Positions 17,027 to 27,771 of a stretch of DNA of 33,678 nt are shown piece by piece. The position numbers and the translations under genes are program-made. Origin of the DNA: Azospirillaceae bacterium (lineage in GTDB: Bacteria > Pseudomonadota > Alphaproteobacteria > Azospirillales > Azospirillaceae); the NCBI GenBank assembly GCA_028281465.1, contig JANQJV010000209.1, positions 1 to 33,678 on the forward strand. The letters run 5' to 3'. Every line of letters starts with the position of its first letter. The stretch's first letter is position 1. The notes beneath the pieces are model-generated. The model searched no databases. It was not told the origin of the DNA and was given only the letters and a program-made list of their open reading frames with translations.

Positions 17027-17394
17027 CACAAGACCTCCGGTGCCAACGAAATGATCTTCATGAACTTTTTGCCGCGCAGCTCCCGTGTGACCGGTCCGAA
17101 GATGCGGGTGCCAATCGGTTCGCCTTGCTTGTTGATCAACACCGCTGCGTTCCGATCGAAACGAATGGCCGTGCCGTCGCCCCGGAACAGTTCCTTCGCA
17201 GTGCGCACGATCACGGCACGCAGCACATCGCCCTTCTTCACACGACCACGCGGAATGGCTTCCTTCACCGACACGACGATGATGTCGCCAATGGCTGCCG
17301 TCTTGCGCTTCGAACCACCCAGAACTTTGATGCACTGCACCCGGCGCGCGCCGCTGTTGTCGGCAACCTCCAGGTTGGTTTGCATCTGGATCAT
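17026..17394 (-). CDS. rplN: 50S ribosomal protein L14 (uL14)
   Basis: This 122-residue protein begins [30 protein letters not shown] and contains [29 protein letters not shown], the classic L14 sequence. It sits at the subunit interface and also binds the silencing factor RsfS in many bacteria. First gene of the spc segment, 21 bases after rpsQ, coupled to rplX. Confidence 0.98.
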   Translation of the reverse strand: MIQMQTNLEVADNSGARRVQCIKVLGGSKRKTAAIGDIIVVSVKEAIPRGRVKKGDVLRAVIVRTAKELFRGDGTAIRFDRNAAVLINKQGEPIGTRIFGPVTRELRGKKFMKIISLAPEVL

Positions 17395-17415
17395 TGGTTT
17401 CTTTCCTTGTCCGAC

Positions 17416-17742
17416 TCAATCCGCCGTCGGTGTCACGGCAGGTTCCTCACCGCCCGGTGCCACCGCAGGCCCCGCCGATGCCTCTCCGGCGTCGGCGGTC
17501 GCTTGGCCACCGCGCATCCCCAGCACCAGGAACCGCTTGCGCCGAGACATGGGCCGACACTCCTCGATCATCACCGTATCGCCAGTCTTGTACTGGTTGT
17601 CCTCGTCATGGGCCGTGTAGCGCTTGCTGACGCGAATGTACTTCTTCAACAGCGGGTGCATGACACGCCGCTCGACCCGAACGATCACCGTCTTGTCGCC
17701 CTTGTCGCTCACAACCTTGCCTGACAAAACACGCCGTGGCAT
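17416..17742 (-). CDS. rpsQ: 30S ribosomal protein S17 (uS17) with an Ala/Pro/Gly-rich C-terminal tail
   Basis: The S17 OB-fold core occupies residues 1-76 ([56 protein letters not shown]). A low-complexity tail of about 30 residues ([15 protein letters not shown] onward, ending PAVTPTAD) follows and is absent from E. coli S17. It contains no frameshift sign and ends before rplN. The ATG at 17742 is chosen by the family N-terminus and sits 13 bases past the rpmC stop. Confidence 0.96.
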   Translation of the reverse strand: MPRRVLSGKVVSDKGDKTVIVRVERRVMHPLLKKYIRVSKRYTAHDEDNQYKTGDTVMIEECRPMSRRKRFLVLGMRGGQATADAGEASAGPAVAPGGEEPAVTPTAD

Positions 17743-17755
17743 TGCCCCACGCCCC

Positions 17756-17974
17756 TCACGTCTTGTCGACGGCCGCGGAATCCGCATCATGCCGCCGCTG
17801 TGTCAAAATCGTCTTGATTCGCGCTATGTCGCGACGCACCACACGCACCCGCGCGGTATTCTCCAACTGACCGGACGCCCTCTGGAAACGCATGTTGAAT
17901 TGCTCACGCCTCAGCGTGATCAATTGGTCGCTGAGTTCGTCCGATGTCTTGGTGCGGAGGTCCTGTGCCTTCAT
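17756..17974 (-). CDS. rpmC: 50S ribosomal protein L29 (uL29)
   Basis: This 72-residue helical-hairpin protein near the exit tunnel shows [38 protein letters not shown] and [16 protein letters not shown]. Its ATG overlaps the rplP stop as ATGA. The C-terminal [15 protein letters not shown] is a short polar tail. Confidence 0.97.
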   Translation of the reverse strand: MKAQDLRTKTSDELSDQLITLRREQFNMRFQRASGQLENTARVRVVRRDIARIKTILTQRRHDADSAAVDKT

Positions 17975-18396
17975 GATGCCACCTCTTCACTCAACCGGGT
18001 GACAAAGCGCGTACGGATCGGCAGTTTCGCACCGGCCAGCTCGAATGCCCGCTCCGCCAAGTCCGGCGCGACACCATCCAGTTCGAACATGATCTTGCCC
18101 GGCTTGACCCGCGCCGCCCAAAATTCTGGCGATCCTTTGCCGGACCCCATGCGCACTTCGGCCGGCTTGCTCGACACCGGCAGGTCCGGGAAGATGCGGA
18201 TCCATACCCGCCCCTGGCGTCGGATGTGACGCGTTATGGCCCGTCGCGCCGCCTCGATCTGGCGCGCTGTGATACGGGCCGGTTCCAGGGCCTTCAATCC
18301 GTAAGCACCGAAGTTGAGAGAGGTGCCACCCTTGGCCATGCCTTCCATACGGCCCTTATGGGCCTTGCGGTACTTGGTACGTTTCGGACTAAGCAT
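17971..18396 (-). CDS. rplP: 50S ribosomal protein L16 (uL16)
   Basis: This 141-residue protein near the A-site tRNA and peptidyl-transferase centre begins [21 protein letters not shown] and includes [26 protein letters not shown] and [26 protein letters not shown]. The ATG at 18396 overlaps the end of rpsC by 8 bases. Confidence 0.98.
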   Translation of the reverse strand: MLSPKRTKYRKAHKGRMEGMAKGGTSLNFGAYGLKALEPARITARQIEAARRAITRHIRRQGRVWIRIFPDLPVSSKPAEVRMGSGKGSPEFWAARVKPGKIMFELDGVAPDLAERAFELAGAKLPIRTRFVTRLSEEVAS

Positions 18397-19111
18397 GGTC
18401 ACGATTCCTCGATCCACCGCCTTCGTTGCCGCGCGGCGTGGTGGCCTGAGTCTCGCTCAGGCGTTTGTCCTGTGCCATCGGATCGTGCGCCATGATTTCA
18501 CCCTTGAACACCCACACCTTGACTCCGCAGGTGCCGTAGGTGGTCTTGGCCGTTGCGATGCCATAATCCACGTCAGCGCGCAGCGTATGCAAGGGCACAC
18601 GTCCTTCACGGTACCATTCCATGCGCGCGATCTCCGCCCCACCGAGGCGCCCGCTACAATTGATGCGAATACCGAGCGCCCCCAGGCGCATGGCCGATTG
18701 CACGGCCCGCTTCATGGCGCGCCGAAACGCCACACGCCGTTCGAGCTGGTTGGCGATATTCTCCGCAATCAGGCGTGCTTCGATCTCCGGCTTACGAATC
18801 TCCAAGATATTAAGATGCACCTCCGCGCCCGTGCGCTTGGCCAGGTCGGTGCGCAGCTTTTCTATGTCCGCCCCCTTCTTGCCGATGACCACGCCTGGCC
18901 GGGCTGTGTGGATGGTCACGCGCGCCTTCTTCGCCGGGCGTTCGATGATCACCTTGCTACAACCGGCCTGGCTGAGCCGCTTCATCAGGTAGGAGCGTAG
19001 CTGCAGGTCCTGGTGCAACAGCGTCCCATAGTCACGCTTGGCGTACCATCGGCTGTCCCATGTGCGGTTGATGCCGACGCGCAAACCGATCGGATTGACC
19101 TTCTGACCCAT
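18389..19111 (-). CDS. rpsC: 30S ribosomal protein S3 (uS3)
   Basis: This 240-residue protein lines the mRNA entry channel. It has [20 protein letters not shown], the KH domain with [20 protein letters not shown], and the C-terminal [23 protein letters not shown] segment. The last 30 residues are a polar tail. Its ATG overlaps the rplV stop by one base (TAATG). Confidence 0.98.
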   Translation of the reverse strand: MGQKVNPIGLRVGINRTWDSRWYAKRDYGTLLHQDLQLRSYLMKRLSQAGCSKVIIERPAKKARVTIHTARPGVVIGKKGADIEKLRTDLAKRTGAEVHLNILEIRKPEIEARLIAENIANQLERRVAFRRAMKRAVQSAMRLGALGIRINCSGRLGGAEIARMEWYREGRVPLHTLRADVDYGIATAKTTYGTCGVKVWVFKGEIMAHDPMAQDKRLSETQATTPRGNEGGGSRNRDHA

Positions 19112-19509
19112 TACTCGTCATCCTTTTGCGACGTCGTTTCGGTGCGCTCGCGCACCACCACCCGAAGCCGACTGAACGGCTTCTCGATCCGGCCGGCGCG
19201 ACCCCGCGCCCGTGCCTGGTAGCGCCGCATGACCACCGATCGACCGACGGTCGCCTCAGCCACATACAGGCGATCGACGTCTAGCTCGTGGTTATTTTCC
19301 GCATTGGCGATTGCTGCCTGCAGAACCTTGCGCACCTCGCCGGCGACGCGCCGTTTACAGAATGCCAGCTCGGTCATGGCACGCCCCGCGCTCATGCCCC
19401 GGATCAAGGCAGCCACGAGATTGAGCTTGCGCGCACTCGACCGGATCATATGCGCCGACGCCAGGGCCTCGTCGGCCCGCACCTTTGGCGGGTTGCTCGC
19501 TTGTCCCAT
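19111..19509 (-). CDS. rplV: 50S ribosomal protein L22 (uL22)
   Basis: This 132-residue exit-tunnel protein shows [29 protein letters not shown], the beta-hairpin region and [38 protein letters not shown]. The hairpin tip residues look intact, with no sign of macrolide-resistance insertions or deletions. One base separates it from rpsS. Confidence 0.97.
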   Translation of the reverse strand: MGQASNPPKVRADEALASAHMIRSSARKLNLVAALIRGMSAGRAMTELAFCKRRVAGEVRKVLQAAIANAENNHELDVDRLYVAEATVGRSVVMRRYQARARGRAGRIEKPFSRLRVVVRERTETTSQKDDE

Positions 19510-19510
19510 G

Positions 19511-19789
19511 TCAGCGTCTCCTGGCCTTCTTATCGGCGGCGTGGCCGTAATACGTCCGCGTCGGCGAGAACTCGCCGAACTTGTGGCCGATCATGTTTTC
19601 GGTCACGAGCACAGGGAGGAATTTCTGGCCGTTGTAGACACCAAACGTCAGGCCCACGAATTGCGGCAAGATGGTCGATCGACGCGACCATATCTTGATG
19701 ATCTCATTCCGTCCCGACGCCCGCGCCTTCTCCGCCTTCTTTAGAAGGTAGCCGTCGACGAACGGGCCTTTCCAAACCGATCGCGCCAA
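19511..19789 (-). CDS. rpsS: 30S ribosomal protein S19 (uS19)
   Basis: This 92-residue 30S head protein begins [22 protein letters not shown] and continues [31 protein letters not shown] and [27 protein letters not shown]. Standard length, 12 bases beyond the rplB stop. Confidence 0.98.
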   Translation of the reverse strand: MARSVWKGPFVDGYLLKKAEKARASGRNEIIKIWSRRSTILPQFVGLTFGVYNGQKFLPVLVTENMIGHKFGEFSPTRTYYGHAADKKARRR

Positions 19790-19801
19790 CGCGCCCTCCT
19801 C

Positions 19802-20629
19802 TTACTTCTTGTTGCGCCGGCGAATGATCAGCCGGTCGGTCTTCTTGTTGTTGCGGGTGCGTTTGCCTTTGGTTGGCACGCCCCACGGGGTGACTGGATG
19901 ACGCCCACCCGACGACCGTCCTTCGCCACCGCCATGGGGGTGGTCAATCGGGTTCATGACAACGCCGCGCACCGACGGTCGTATGCCAAGCCAACGGTTG
20001 CGGCCGGCCTTGCCGATCTGCGTGTTGGCCTTATCCGGGTTGGACACCGCCCCCACCGTAGCCATGCATTCCAGACGCACCATGCGCAGCTCACCGGAGC
20101 TGAGCTTGATCTGGGCATAACCCTGGTCGCGTCCGACCAGCTGCACATAGGTGCCAGCAGCGCGTGCGATCTGACCACCCCGGCCGGGTTTCATCTCCAC
20201 ATTATGCACGATGGTCCCGACAGGGATGTTGCGCAACGGCATGGCATTGCCTGGCTTCACATCGACCCGATTGCCGGAGATGACCCGATCACCAATCTTC
20301 AGGCGCTGCGGCGCCAGAATATACGAGAGGGTATCATCCTCGTAACGGATGAGCGCGATAAACGCCGTGCGGTTCGGATCGTATTCCAACCGTTCCACGA
20401 TCGCCGGCACGTCCGCCTTGCGGCGGCGAAAATCGACCAGACGATAGCGTCGCTTGTGCCCGCCGCCGATATGGCGCGCCGTCACCCGGCCGGTATTATT
20501 GCGTCCGCCGCTTTTGGTCAGACCTTCGGTCAGACTCTTGACCGGCTTACCTTTCCACAGCTCGGAGCGATTGACCTGCACGAGCTGGCGCTGACCTGGT
20601 GTGATCGGATTAAATGTCTTCAGTGCCAT
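19802..20629 (-). CDS. rplB: 50S ribosomal protein L2 (uL2)
   Basis: This 275-residue core protein is needed for subunit association and peptidyl transfer. It shows [30 protein letters not shown] and, near the C-terminus, [26 protein letters not shown] with the conserved histidine at residue 230. Full length, between rplW and rpsS. Confidence 0.98.
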   Translation of the reverse strand: MALKTFNPITPGQRQLVQVNRSELWKGKPVKSLTEGLTKSGGRNNTGRVTARHIGGGHKRRYRLVDFRRRKADVPAIVERLEYDPNRTAFIALIRYEDDTLSYILAPQRLKIGDRVISGNRVDVKPGNAMPLRNIPVGTIVHNVEMKPGRGGQIARAAGTYVQLVGRDQGYAQIKLSSGELRMVRLECMATVGAVSNPDKANTQIGKAGRNRWLGIRPSVRGVVMNPIDHPHGGGEGRSSGGRHPVTPWGVPTKGKRTRNNKKTDRLIIRRRNKK

Positions 20630-20648
20630 GGAATGCGTCCCGCTCTGC

Positions 20649-20978
20649 TCACACGCCGGTGGTCACATCGATCGACTGGCCCTCGGCGAGCGTGACGATC
20701 GCTTTCTTGACGTCCGATCGGCGTCCGCGGATGCCGCGGAAACGCTTGTTCTTGCCCTTCTGCACGAGCGTGTTGACCGCCGTAACGGTGACCTTGAACA
20801 ACGTCTCCACCGCTACCTTGATCTCCGGTTTGGTCGCCGACAACGGCACGCGAAAGGTGATCTGGTTGTGCTCCGTTATCAGCGTGGCCTTTTCCGTGAT
20901 CACCGGTGCACGGATCACCTCGTACATGCGCTCCTGGGTGAGCGTGGGCTTGCTCTTGGCGTAGTGGCGTCCGATCAT
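20649..20978 (-). CDS. rplW: 50S ribosomal protein L23 (uL23)
   Basis: This 109-residue protein at the tunnel exit is the docking site for trigger factor and SRP. It shows [47 protein letters not shown] and [24 protein letters not shown]. The ATG at 20978 overlaps the rplD stop. An internal ATG (MYEVIRAP) would shorten it by 17 residues. The longer N-terminus is kept because of the ATGA coupling. Confidence 0.96.
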   Translation of the reverse strand: MIGRHYAKSKPTLTQERMYEVIRAPVITEKATLITEHNQITFRVPLSATKPEIKVAVETLFKVTVTAVNTLVQKGKNKRFRGIRGRRSDVKKAIVTLAEGQSIDVTTGV

Positions 20979-21595
20979 CGCAGTCGTGCCTCCAATTGCT
21001 CAACCGCAGTCCGGGTCAACACCAAAGTGTCCCGTCGCAGGATATCATAGACATTCGCGCCCTGTTGTGGCAGAACATCGATTTTCGGAATGTTGCGGGC
21101 AGCGCGCACGAAATTTACATTCAACTCGCTACCGTCCACAATCAAGGCCGACTCCAATCCCAGGTCACGGAACCGGATCGCCAATTCTTTTGTCTTGTGG
21201 CTCTCCGCCGCGGCGTCCTCGAGCACCACCAACTTGTCGTCGGCCAGTTTGGCCGACAATGCAGTCTTCAAAGCCAGTTTGCGCACCTTCTTGGGCAGAT
21301 CGAAAGCATGGCTACGCACGACCGGACCGAAGATGGTGGCACCGCCGCGGTACTGCGGCGACCGCTGCGACCCCTGGCGGGCACGTCCGGTGCCTTTCTG
21401 CCGGAACGGTTTCTTACCGGTCCCGCTAATCTCGCTGACACCTTTGGTCTTGTGCGTGCCCGCCCGCCGTTTGGCCAACTGCCAAGTGACCATGCGTGAC
21501 AGAATATCGCCCCGCACCGCGATCCCGAACACGTTGTCGTCGAGGTCGATCTCCCCGATCTCGGCGTTGTTCAGGTTGCGCACCACCGCCTTCAT
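20975..21595 (-). CDS. rplD: 50S ribosomal protein L4 (uL4)
   Basis: This 206-residue protein has the tunnel-lining loop region ([35 protein letters not shown]) and the C-terminal globular domain with [46 protein letters not shown]. In E. coli L4 represses the S10 operon. No equivalent leader was identified here. Its ATG overlaps the rplC stop. Confidence 0.97.
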   Translation of the reverse strand: MKAVVRNLNNAEIGEIDLDDNVFGIAVRGDILSRMVTWQLAKRRAGTHKTKGVSEISGTGKKPFRQKGTGRARQGSQRSPQYRGGATIFGPVVRSHAFDLPKKVRKLALKTALSAKLADDKLVVLEDAAAESHKTKELAIRFRDLGLESALIVDGSELNVNFVRAARNIPKIDVLPQQGANVYDILRRDTLVLTRTAVEQLEARLR

Positions 21596-22299
21596 TGCAC
21601 CGCCTCCACCAGGCCGGCCGGTTCGGCCGCACGCACGGCGCCGGGAAACGGCACACCGTCCGGCACCTTACGCTTGATCGCATCCCGTACCAGGACCCAA
21701 CCCTTGACGGCCCCCGGAACGGCCCCCTTGACCAGGATGAGACCACGGTCGACATCGACCGAAATCACCTTCAGGTTGAGCGTCGTCACCCGTTCGTTGC
21801 CGAGTTGACCGGCCATCTTCTTATTCTTGAACACCTTGCCCGGGTCTTGGCATTGCCCGGTCGACCCATGCGCCCGGTGCACCACCGATACACCGTGTGA
21901 CGCGCGCGTGCCATGGAAGTTCCAGCGCTTCATGACGCCAGCGAAGCCTTTACCGATGCTGGTCGCGGTAACATCCACATATTGCCCAGGCACGAAATGG
22001 TCAGCCGTTAACTCCACCCCCACGTCCAACAGTGCATCTGGAGTCACCCGGAACTCAGCCAATGTCTTCTTCGGTTCCACGTTGGCCTTGGCGAAGTGAC
22101 CGCGCTGCGGCTTGGTGACGTTTTTCACCTTTGCCTTGCCGGAACCCAACTGAACGGCGGTATAGCCGTCAGTTGCCTCGGTCCGCACAGCCACGACCTG
22201 ACAGCCATCGACCTTGAGGACGGTCACCGGCACGTGGGCCCCTTCGTCCGTGAATACCCGCGTCATGCCGAGTTTCTGCGTGATCATGCCCGAGCGCAT
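21592..22299 (-). CDS. rplC: 50S ribosomal protein L3 (uL3)
   Basis: This 235-residue assembly-initiating protein shows [26 protein letters not shown], and in the middle [50 protein letters not shown]. The ATG at 22299 has GGGAG 9 bases upstream. A second ATG four codons later is the alternative. Upstream codons to 22353 overlap rpsJ out of frame and are rejected. Confidence 0.97.
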   Translation of the reverse strand: MRSGMITQKLGMTRVFTDEGAHVPVTVLKVDGCQVVAVRTEATDGYTAVQLGSGKAKVKNVTKPQRGHFAKANVEPKKTLAEFRVTPDALLDVGVELTADHFVPGQYVDVTATSIGKGFAGVMKRWNFHGTRASHGVSVVHRAHGSTGQCQDPGKVFKNKKMAGQLGNERVTTLNLKVISVDVDRGLILVKGAVPGAVKGWVLVRDAIKRKVPDGVPFPGAVRAAEPAGLVEAVQ

Positions 22300-22333
22300 G
22301 ACAATGTGCTCCCGTGTTCCTGTACGATTTCGC

Positions 22334-22642
22334 TCAGAGCTTGATCTCGACATCGACCCCAGCCGCCAGATCGAGCTTCATCAGCGCATCCACGGTCTGC
22401 GGGGTTGGGTCAACGATATCCAGCAAACGCTTGTGCGTGCGGATTTCGAACTGTTCGCGAGATTTCTTGTCGATGTGCGGGCTGCGGTTGACCGTAAACT
22501 TCTCGATCTGGGTCGGTAAAGGAATCGGCCCGCGCACACGCGCCCCGGTCCGCTTCGCCGTGTTGACAATCTCGCTGGTCGACTGGTCCAGAACCCGGTG
22601 GTCGAAGGCCTTGAGCCGGATCCTAATATTCTGGTTGTCCAT
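22334..22642 (-). CDS. rpsJ: 30S ribosomal protein S10 (uS10, NusE)
   Basis: This 102-residue 30S head protein also acts as NusE in antitermination. It shows [55 protein letters not shown] and [20 protein letters not shown]. The ATG at 22642 is chosen by the family N-terminus. The ribosome binding site is weak (AAGAGA about 12 bases upstream). It is separated from tuf by 189 bases containing a GC-rich hairpin. Confidence 0.97.
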   Translation of the reverse strand: MDNQNIRIRLKAFDHRVLDQSTSEIVNTAKRTGARVRGPIPLPTQIEKFTVNRSPHIDKKSREQFEIRTHKRLLDIVDPTPQTVDALMKLDLAAGVDVEIKL

Positions 22643-22794
22643 CGTCTTGACCGATCTCTTGTTCTTATTCCACGCGATCCGACACCGTAGCGCCACGCAC
22701 TGCATCGGGGCCCACCTGGCCCACCCATTGGACGACGGCCCCAATGCCGCCGACCGCATCCCCTCTCATTCCGTCTCGCATACGCACCATCAAT

Positions 22795-22819
22795 CCGCCG
22801 GCAGCAACGCCGCCGGCGG
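22795..22819 (-). terminator. GC-rich hairpin directly after tuf
   Basis: CCGCCGGC (22795-22802) and GCCGGCGG (22812-22819) form a perfect 8-bp stem with a 9-base loop, beginning 12 bases past the tuf stop. There is no U-run, so partial termination, transcript processing or 3' protection of tuf mRNA are all possible. I saw no convincing promoter between it and rpsJ. Confidence 0.4.
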
Positions 22820-22831
22820 CAGGGACGCTTT

Positions 22832-24022
22832 TTACTCGATGATCTGAGCCACCACGCCGGCACCGACGGTCCGGCCACCTTCGCGGATAGCGAACCGCAA
22901 GCCTTCGTCCATCGCAATCGGAGCAATCAGCTCGACCGTCATGGACACGTTGTCGCCCGGCATGACCATTTCCGTCCCCTCCGGCAACTGCACCATGCCG
23001 GTCACATCGGTTGTGCGGAAGTAGAATTGCGGACGATAGTTGGTGAAGAACGGCGTGTGCCGCCCTCCCTCTTCCTTGGTCAGGATATAGGCCTCGGCCT
23101 TAAATTTGGTGTGTGGCGTGATCGAGCCCGGCTTGGCCAAGACCTGGCCACGTTCGACGTCGTCGCGCTTGGTACCGCGCAGCAGCGCGCCGATGTTGTC
23201 CCCGGCCTCACCCTGGTCGAGCAACTTACGGAACATTTCCACACCGGTGACCGTCGTCTTTACTGTGTCCCGCAGACCAACGATCTGAACCTCCTCGCCG
23301 ACCTTGATCACGCCGCGCTCGACACGGCCGGTCACCACGGTACCGCGGCCGGAAATAGAGAACACGTCTTCGATCGGCATCAGGAACGGCATATCCTTTG
23401 GCCGTTCCGGTTGGGGCACATAGGCGTCAACCTCCCGCATCAGTTCAAGGACGGCCTCCTTGCCCAGCTTGGAATCACCATCTTCCAATGCCACCAGGGC
23501 CGAACCCTTGACGATCGGGATATCGTCGCCAGGAAATTCGTAGGACGACAGAAGCTCGCGGACCTCCAACTCGACCAGCTCCAGGAGCTCCTCGTCATCG
23601 ACCATGTCGCACTTGTTGAGGAACACCACAATCGCCGGCACACCAACTTGGCGTGCCAGAAGGATGTGTTCCCGGGTCTGAGGCATGGGGCCGTCGGCGG
23701 CCGACACCACCAGGATGGCGCCGTCCATCTGTGCCGCACCAGTGATCATATTCTTGACATAGTCGGCGTGGCCCGGGCAGTCGACGTGCGCGTAATGACG
23801 GTTCTCGGTCTCGTATTCGACGTGCGCCGTCGAAATTGTGATACCACGCGCCTTTTCTTCAGGAGCCTTGTCAATCTGATCGTACGCCGTAAACGTGGCA
23901 CCACCCTTTTCTGCCAGGATTTTGGTAATCGCCGCCGTCAGCGAGGTCTTGCCATGGTCGACGTGCCCAATGGTGCCGATGTTGCAGTGCGGCTTGTTAC
24001 GTTCAAATTTCGCCTTGGCCAT
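22832..24022 (-). CDS. tuf: Translation elongation factor Tu
   Basis: This 396-residue GTPase delivers aminoacyl-tRNA to the ribosomal A site. It has the G1 motif GHVDHGKT at 19-26, the switch region [16 protein letters not shown]3 DCPGHADY, G4 NKCDM, and the domain 2-3 sequences of bacterial EF-Tu through [14 protein letters not shown]. The ATG at 24022 ([14 protein letters not shown]) matches the family. An upstream GTG at 24034 would add four residues. It lies 37 bases after fusA. Confidence 0.98.
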   Translation of the reverse strand: MAKAKFERNKPHCNIGTIGHVDHGKTSLTAAITKILAEKGGATFTAYDQIDKAPEEKARGITISTAHVEYETENRHYAHVDCPGHADYVKNMITGAAQMDGAILVVSAADGPMPQTREHILLARQVGVPAIVVFLNKCDMVDDEELLELVELEVRELLSSYEFPGDDIPIVKGSALVALEDGDSKLGKEAVLELMREVDAYVPQPERPKDMPFLMPIEDVFSISGRGTVVTGRVERGVIKVGEEVQIVGLRDTVKTTVTGVEMFRKLLDQGEAGDNIGALLRGTKRDDVERGQVLAKPGSITPHTKFKAEAYILTKEEGGRHTPFFTNYRPQFYFRTTDVTGMVQLPEGTEMVMPGDNVSMTVELIAPIAMDEGLRFAIREGGRTVGAGVVAQIIE

Positions 24023-24059
24023 CTCTCTATTCACTCCGTTCCCAAGCGGTTTCCCAGGC

Positions 24060-26138
24060 TCAGCCGGCCAACTTCGCGCGAACTTCGTCGGCGATGGCCT
24101 GCGGTACCGGTTCGTAGTGGTCGAACTGCATGGTGTATTGCGCCCGCCCCTGGCTCATGGACCTGAGGGTGTTGACGTAGCCGAACATGTTCGCCAGCGG
24201 CACCATGGCGTTGACAACACGGGCAATACCGCGCTGATCCATGCCAGTCACATGGCCGCGCCGGCTGTTCAGGTCGCCAATCACATCGCCCATGTACTCT
24301 TCCGGAGTCACCACCTCTACCGCCATGATGGGTTCCAGAAGCGACGGCCCCGCTTTGGCGATTCCTTCCTTGAACGCGGACCGGCTCGCAATTTCGAACG
24401 CCAGCACCGAAGAGTCGACGTCGTGATACGCGCCGTCGGTCAAGGTAACCTTGAAGTCGATCACCGGGAATCCGGCGATCACACCGGTATCCTTGGACGC
24501 TTCCAGTCCCTTTTCGACGCCAGGAATGTATTCCTTTGGCACATTGCCGCCGACCACGACGTTCTCAAACGCGTAGCCCTGCCCCGCTTCCTGCGGCTCG
24601 AATACCAGCTTGATGCGGGCAAACTGGCCCGAACCACCTGTTTGTTTCTTGTGCGTGTAGTCGATCTCAGCACGCTTCGTGATGGTTTCGCGATACGCCA
24701 CCTGGGGCGCACCGACATTGGCCTCCACCTTGAATTCACGCTTCATGCGATCGACCAGGATTTCCAGGTGAAGTTCGCCCATGCCCTTGATCACCGTCTG
24801 ACCACTTTCGGCATCCACAGCCACACGGAACGATGGGTCTTCCTGGGCAAGGCGCTGCAATGCGGTCGACATCTTTTCTTGGTCGGCCTTTGTTTTCGGT
24901 TCCACCGCCACTTCGATGACGGGCTCGGGAAACTCCATACGCTCCAGAATCACCTGCTTGGACGTATCGCACAAAGTGTCACCCGTGGTGGTGCCTTTCA
25001 GCGACGCCAGGGCAACGATGTCGCCCGTCATGGCCTCCTTCACCTCCTCGCGCGAATTGGCATGCATCAGCAGCATACGCCCAACCCGCTCACGCTGGTT
25101 CTTCACTGAATTGAGCACATAGGTCCCCGAGGACAACGTACCGGAATAAACCCGCGCAAAGGTCAGTGACCCAACGAACGGGTCGGCCATGATCTTGAAC
25201 GCAAGCGCGGAGAACGGCGCATCGTCTTCCGGTGGCCGTTCGGCCGGCTCGCCCTTGTCGACGGTCACACCCTTGACGTTGCCGATGTCCAGAGGCGACG
25301 GAAGGTAATCGATCACGGCATCCAAGAGCGACTGAACGCCCTTGTTCTTGAACGCTGAACCGCAGAGCACGGGCACAAAACGCAGGCTCACCGTACCTTT
25401 GCGAATGCAGGCCTTGAGAGTCGCCTCATCCGGCTCTTCACCGCCGAGATAGGCTTCCAGGGCCGCATCGTCCTGCTCGACCGCGGTCTCGATTAGCTGG
25501 TGGCGATACTCATCAGCTTGATCCTTGAGGTCGTCCGGGATGTCGCCGACAAAGAATTCGGCCCCCAGCTTCTCTTCCTTCCAAGTGATCGACTTCATCT
25601 GCACCAGGTCGACGATCCCGACGAACTCCGCCTCCGCACCGATCGGTAGATTCAGGACCAGAGGCGACGCTCCGAGCCGGTCGACCATCATGTCGACACA
25701 CCGGAAAAAATTGGCGCCCATGCGGTCCATCTTGTTGACGAACGCCATCCGTGGCACGTTGTACTTATCTGCCTGCCGCCATACGGTCTCAGACTGCGGC
25801 TCGACGCCGGAAACACTGTCGAACAGCGCGATCGCCCCATCGAGGACGCGCATGGACCGCTCCACCTCGATCGTGAAGTCCACGTGGCCTGGGGTGTCGA
25901 TGATATTGATGCGATGATCGTTCCAAAAACAGGTGGTGGCCGCAGATGTGATCGTGATGCCCCGCTCCTGCTCCTGCTCCATCCAATCCATGACCGCCGT
26001 GCCCTCGTGCACCTCGCCGATCTTGTAGGACCGGCCGGTGTAGTAGAGGATACGCTCCGTGGTCGTCGTTTTTCCGGCGTCAATGTGAGCGCAGATGCCG
26101 ATGTTTCGGTATCGCGCGATGGGCGTCTGGCGTGGCAT
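24060..26138 (-). CDS. fusA: Translation elongation factor G
   Basis: This 692-residue GTPase drives ribosomal translocation and, with RRF, recycling. It has [19 protein letters not shown] (G1, residues 17-24), [15 protein letters not shown] (G3), [10 protein letters not shown] (G4), then domains II-V including [17 protein letters not shown] and the C-terminal [21 protein letters not shown]. Full length, 54 bases after rpsG. No second EF-G copy is in the window. Confidence 0.98.
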   Translation of the reverse strand: MPRQTPIARYRNIGICAHIDAGKTTTTERILYYTGRSYKIGEVHEGTAVMDWMEQEQERGITITSAATTCFWNDHRINIIDTPGHVDFTIEVERSMRVLDGAIALFDSVSGVEPQSETVWRQADKYNVPRMAFVNKMDRMGANFFRCVDMMVDRLGASPLVLNLPIGAEAEFVGIVDLVQMKSITWKEEKLGAEFFVGDIPDDLKDQADEYRHQLIETAVEQDDAALEAYLGGEEPDEATLKACIRKGTVSLRFVPVLCGSAFKNKGVQSLLDAVIDYLPSPLDIGNVKGVTVDKGEPAERPPEDDAPFSALAFKIMADPFVGSLTFARVYSGTLSSGTYVLNSVKNQRERVGRMLLMHANSREEVKEAMTGDIVALASLKGTTTGDTLCDTSKQVILERMEFPEPVIEVAVEPKTKADQEKMSTALQRLAQEDPSFRVAVDAESGQTVIKGMGELHLEILVDRMKREFKVEANVGAPQVAYRETITKRAEIDYTHKKQTGGSGQFARIKLVFEPQEAGQGYAFENVVVGGNVPKEYIPGVEKGLEASKDTGVIAGFPVIDFKVTLTDGAYHDVDSSVLAFEIASRSAFKEGIAKAGPSLLEPIMAVEVVTPEEYMGDVIGDLNSRRGHVTGMDQRGIARVVNAMVPLANMFGYVNTLRSMSQGRAQYTMQFDHYEPVPQAIADEVRAKLAG

Positions 26139-26192
26139 GGCGTTGCCTCGATCGTTTTCCCGGCGGGTCGCAGTCGGTCGTCAGCGCAGTGG

Positions 26193-26663
26193 TTACCAGC
26201 GATAATGCGAAAAGGCGCGGTTGGCTTCGGCCATTCTGTGCGTGTCCTCCCGCTTCTTGACCGCAGTGCCGCGTTGGTTGGCGGCGTCAAGAAGCTCCGA
26301 CGACAACCGGTCGGTCATCGTGGTCTCACTGCGCCCGCGCGCGCTCTTGATGAGCCACCGGATCGCCAGGGTTTGGGCGCGGTCTTGACGGACTTCCACC
26401 GGAACCTGGTAGGTCGCCCCACCAACGCGCCGTGAGCGCACTTCCAGGTGCGGCTTCACATTGCCCAACGCCTCATGGAACATCTGCAACGCATCCTGCC
26501 GCGCCTTCTGCTCGATCCGCGTCAGAGCCCCATAGACGATGCTCTCCGCCGTCGATTTCTTACCGTCCAGCATGAGGCAGTTGATGAATTTGGAAACCGT
26601 GCGGTCGCCATATTTGGCGTCCGGCAAGACTTCCCGCTTCTCGGCGCGGCGTCGACGCGACAT
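26193..26663 (-). CDS. rpsG: 30S ribosomal protein S7 (uS7)
   Basis: This 156-residue primary 16S 3'-domain binder begins [44 protein letters not shown] and ends [16 protein letters not shown]7 regulates the str operon in E. coli through the rpsL-rpsG spacer. Here that spacer is only 28 bases, so the same element is unlikely. Confidence 0.98.
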   Translation of the reverse strand: MSRRRRAEKREVLPDAKYGDRTVSKFINCLMLDGKKSTAESIVYGALTRIEQKARQDALQMFHEALGNVKPHLEVRSRRVGGATYQVPVEVRQDRAQTLAIRWLIKSARGRSETTMTDRLSSELLDAANQRGTAVKKREDTHRMAEANRAFSHYRW

Positions 26664-26691
26664 GCTCTTTGGCCCTCCCGAGCGGCCGTGC

Positions 26692-27063
26692 TCACTTCGG
26701 CCGCTTGGCGCCGTATTTCGACCGGCGCTGGCGGCGGTTCTTGACGCCCTGGGTATCCAAGGTGCCGCGAATGATGTGGTAACGCACGCCCGGCAAGTCC
26801 TTGACGCGACCGCCGCGGATCATCACCACCGAATGCTCTTGCAGATTGTGCCCCACGCCGGGAATATAACTGGTCACCTCGAAGCCGTTGGTCAGCCGGA
26901 TGCGCGCCACCTTGCGCAGCGCCGAATTCGGCTTCTTCGGCGTCGTCGTGTAGACGCGGGTGCACACGCCACGCTTCTGCGGACACGCTTCCATGGCCGG
27001 AACCTTGTTGCGCTTGAGCACCGGCAGGCGCGGCTTACGAATCAGCTGATTGATCGTCGGCAT
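26692..27063 (-). CDS. rpsL: 30S ribosomal protein S12 (uS12)
   Basis: This 123-residue decoding-centre protein contains [19 protein letters not shown] and [20 protein letters not shown]. The residues at the main streptomycin-resistance sites are the sensitive forms, K43 and K88 counting Met as 1. The Asp that RimO methylthiolates in E. coli is present at D89. The ATG at 27063 has GAAGG 6 bases upstream. First gene of the str operon, behind a 225-base leader. Confidence 0.98.
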   Translation of the reverse strand: MPTINQLIRKPRLPVLKRNKVPAMEACPQKRGVCTRVYTTTPKKPNSALRKVARIRLTNGFEVTSYIPGVGHNLQEHSVVMIRGGRVKDLPGVRYHIIRGTLDTQGVKNRRQRRSKYGAKRPK

Positions 27064-27294
27064 CGACAACCTTCAATAAAGTTCCATCGCTGAAAGGCTG
27101 TAGAGCTGCCGGACCCGATCGCCCGTCGAACGCCAAAACGACCAGGGCCCGCACCTCGTAAGCGGTCACCGCTCGAGGACAGCCCCAGACCCATGCCGCC
27201 GTGCACAAGCACCAGCGGTTATGTCGTCAGACATCCCATCGGGACAGCGTCTAGGCATGCGCCTACAACCAGCCCCTCGTTTGAGGTGGCAGAA
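27064..27294 (-). promoter_or_regulatory. Transcribed leader of the str operon, with two small hairpins
   Basis: If transcription starts near 27288 the leader is about 225 bases long. It holds two perfect dyads: TAGGC-ATGC-GCCTA (27252-27265) and AGCGG-TCA-CCGCT (27161-27173). No known riboswitch or ribosomal-protein binding site was recognised, and no open frame here has a convincing start. Confidence 0.4.
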
Positions 27295-27323
27295 AGATTA
27301 GCCACCGTCCACCCCGTCGTCAA
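27295..27323 (-). promoter_or_regulatory. Predicted sigma-70-type promoter of the str operon
   Basis: On the minus strand TTGACG (27318-27323) and TAATCT (27295-27300) are separated by 17 bases, matching consensus at 5 and 3 positions. It is the best such pair between rpsL and the next gene. This position would let rpsL-rpsG-fusA-tuf be transcribed without readthrough from rpoC. Confidence 0.6.
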
Positions 27324-27771
27324 TCTTTTTCTCTTCAGACTGTTTCAGGGTCGACGCGGCGACCGATCACAACAGTGACCACATACCTTGCATCGCCTGC
27401 AGCGTTCTCAGACCCGCAGCCGTTCCAGCGGCTGGTGTCTACCGCAACGGCAGTATCGGCCGCCGCACGCTGTACTGGGCCCTGTTGGGGCCGGTTAGGG
27501 CGGCCGCATCTCCAATGGGGCCCCGTCGCCCAGAACCACTTTGCTTCGATGGTGTTCGAATCACTCGAGTTTTTGCCGTGTTGGCACGCCTTGGCAAGGA
27601 AGATTTTCTTGTTGAATAGTGGAGACGAGACCTTGATTTGGCAGCCAGCACGGATCATCTCAAGTCTGGCATTTGCGCTTGCTCAATTTTCACTGAGCAG
27701 ATCGCATCGATCGTGCCGAACGGCCGAATCGTTATCTTCCGAAGTAAAGCCTCAGGGCCTGGAGACATCAA
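27324..27771. other. Stretch without a recognised gene
   Basis: Several frames stay open on both strands, but none shows a ribosome binding site with recognisable protein features. The only notable element is a dyad, TGCTCA-N8-TGAGCA (27680-27699), about 75 bases upstream of the small gene at 27772. I see no RNA gene here. Confidence 0.5.

Noticed and set aside
18389-18417. Longer N-termini for rplP and other ribosomal genes (rpsM, rpsJ, rpsH, rplX, rplC, rplQ, rpoA)
   Set aside because: The family N-termini and ribosome binding sites support the shorter starts. The extra codons read through neighbouring genes or leaders.
27335-27658. Minus-strand frame of 107 codons considered as a transposase remnant
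   Set aside because: A WATGPHWR-like stretch loosely recalls IS5-type transposases, but no DDE motif, terminal repeats or further similarity was found. The end of the frame also overlaps the str promoter.
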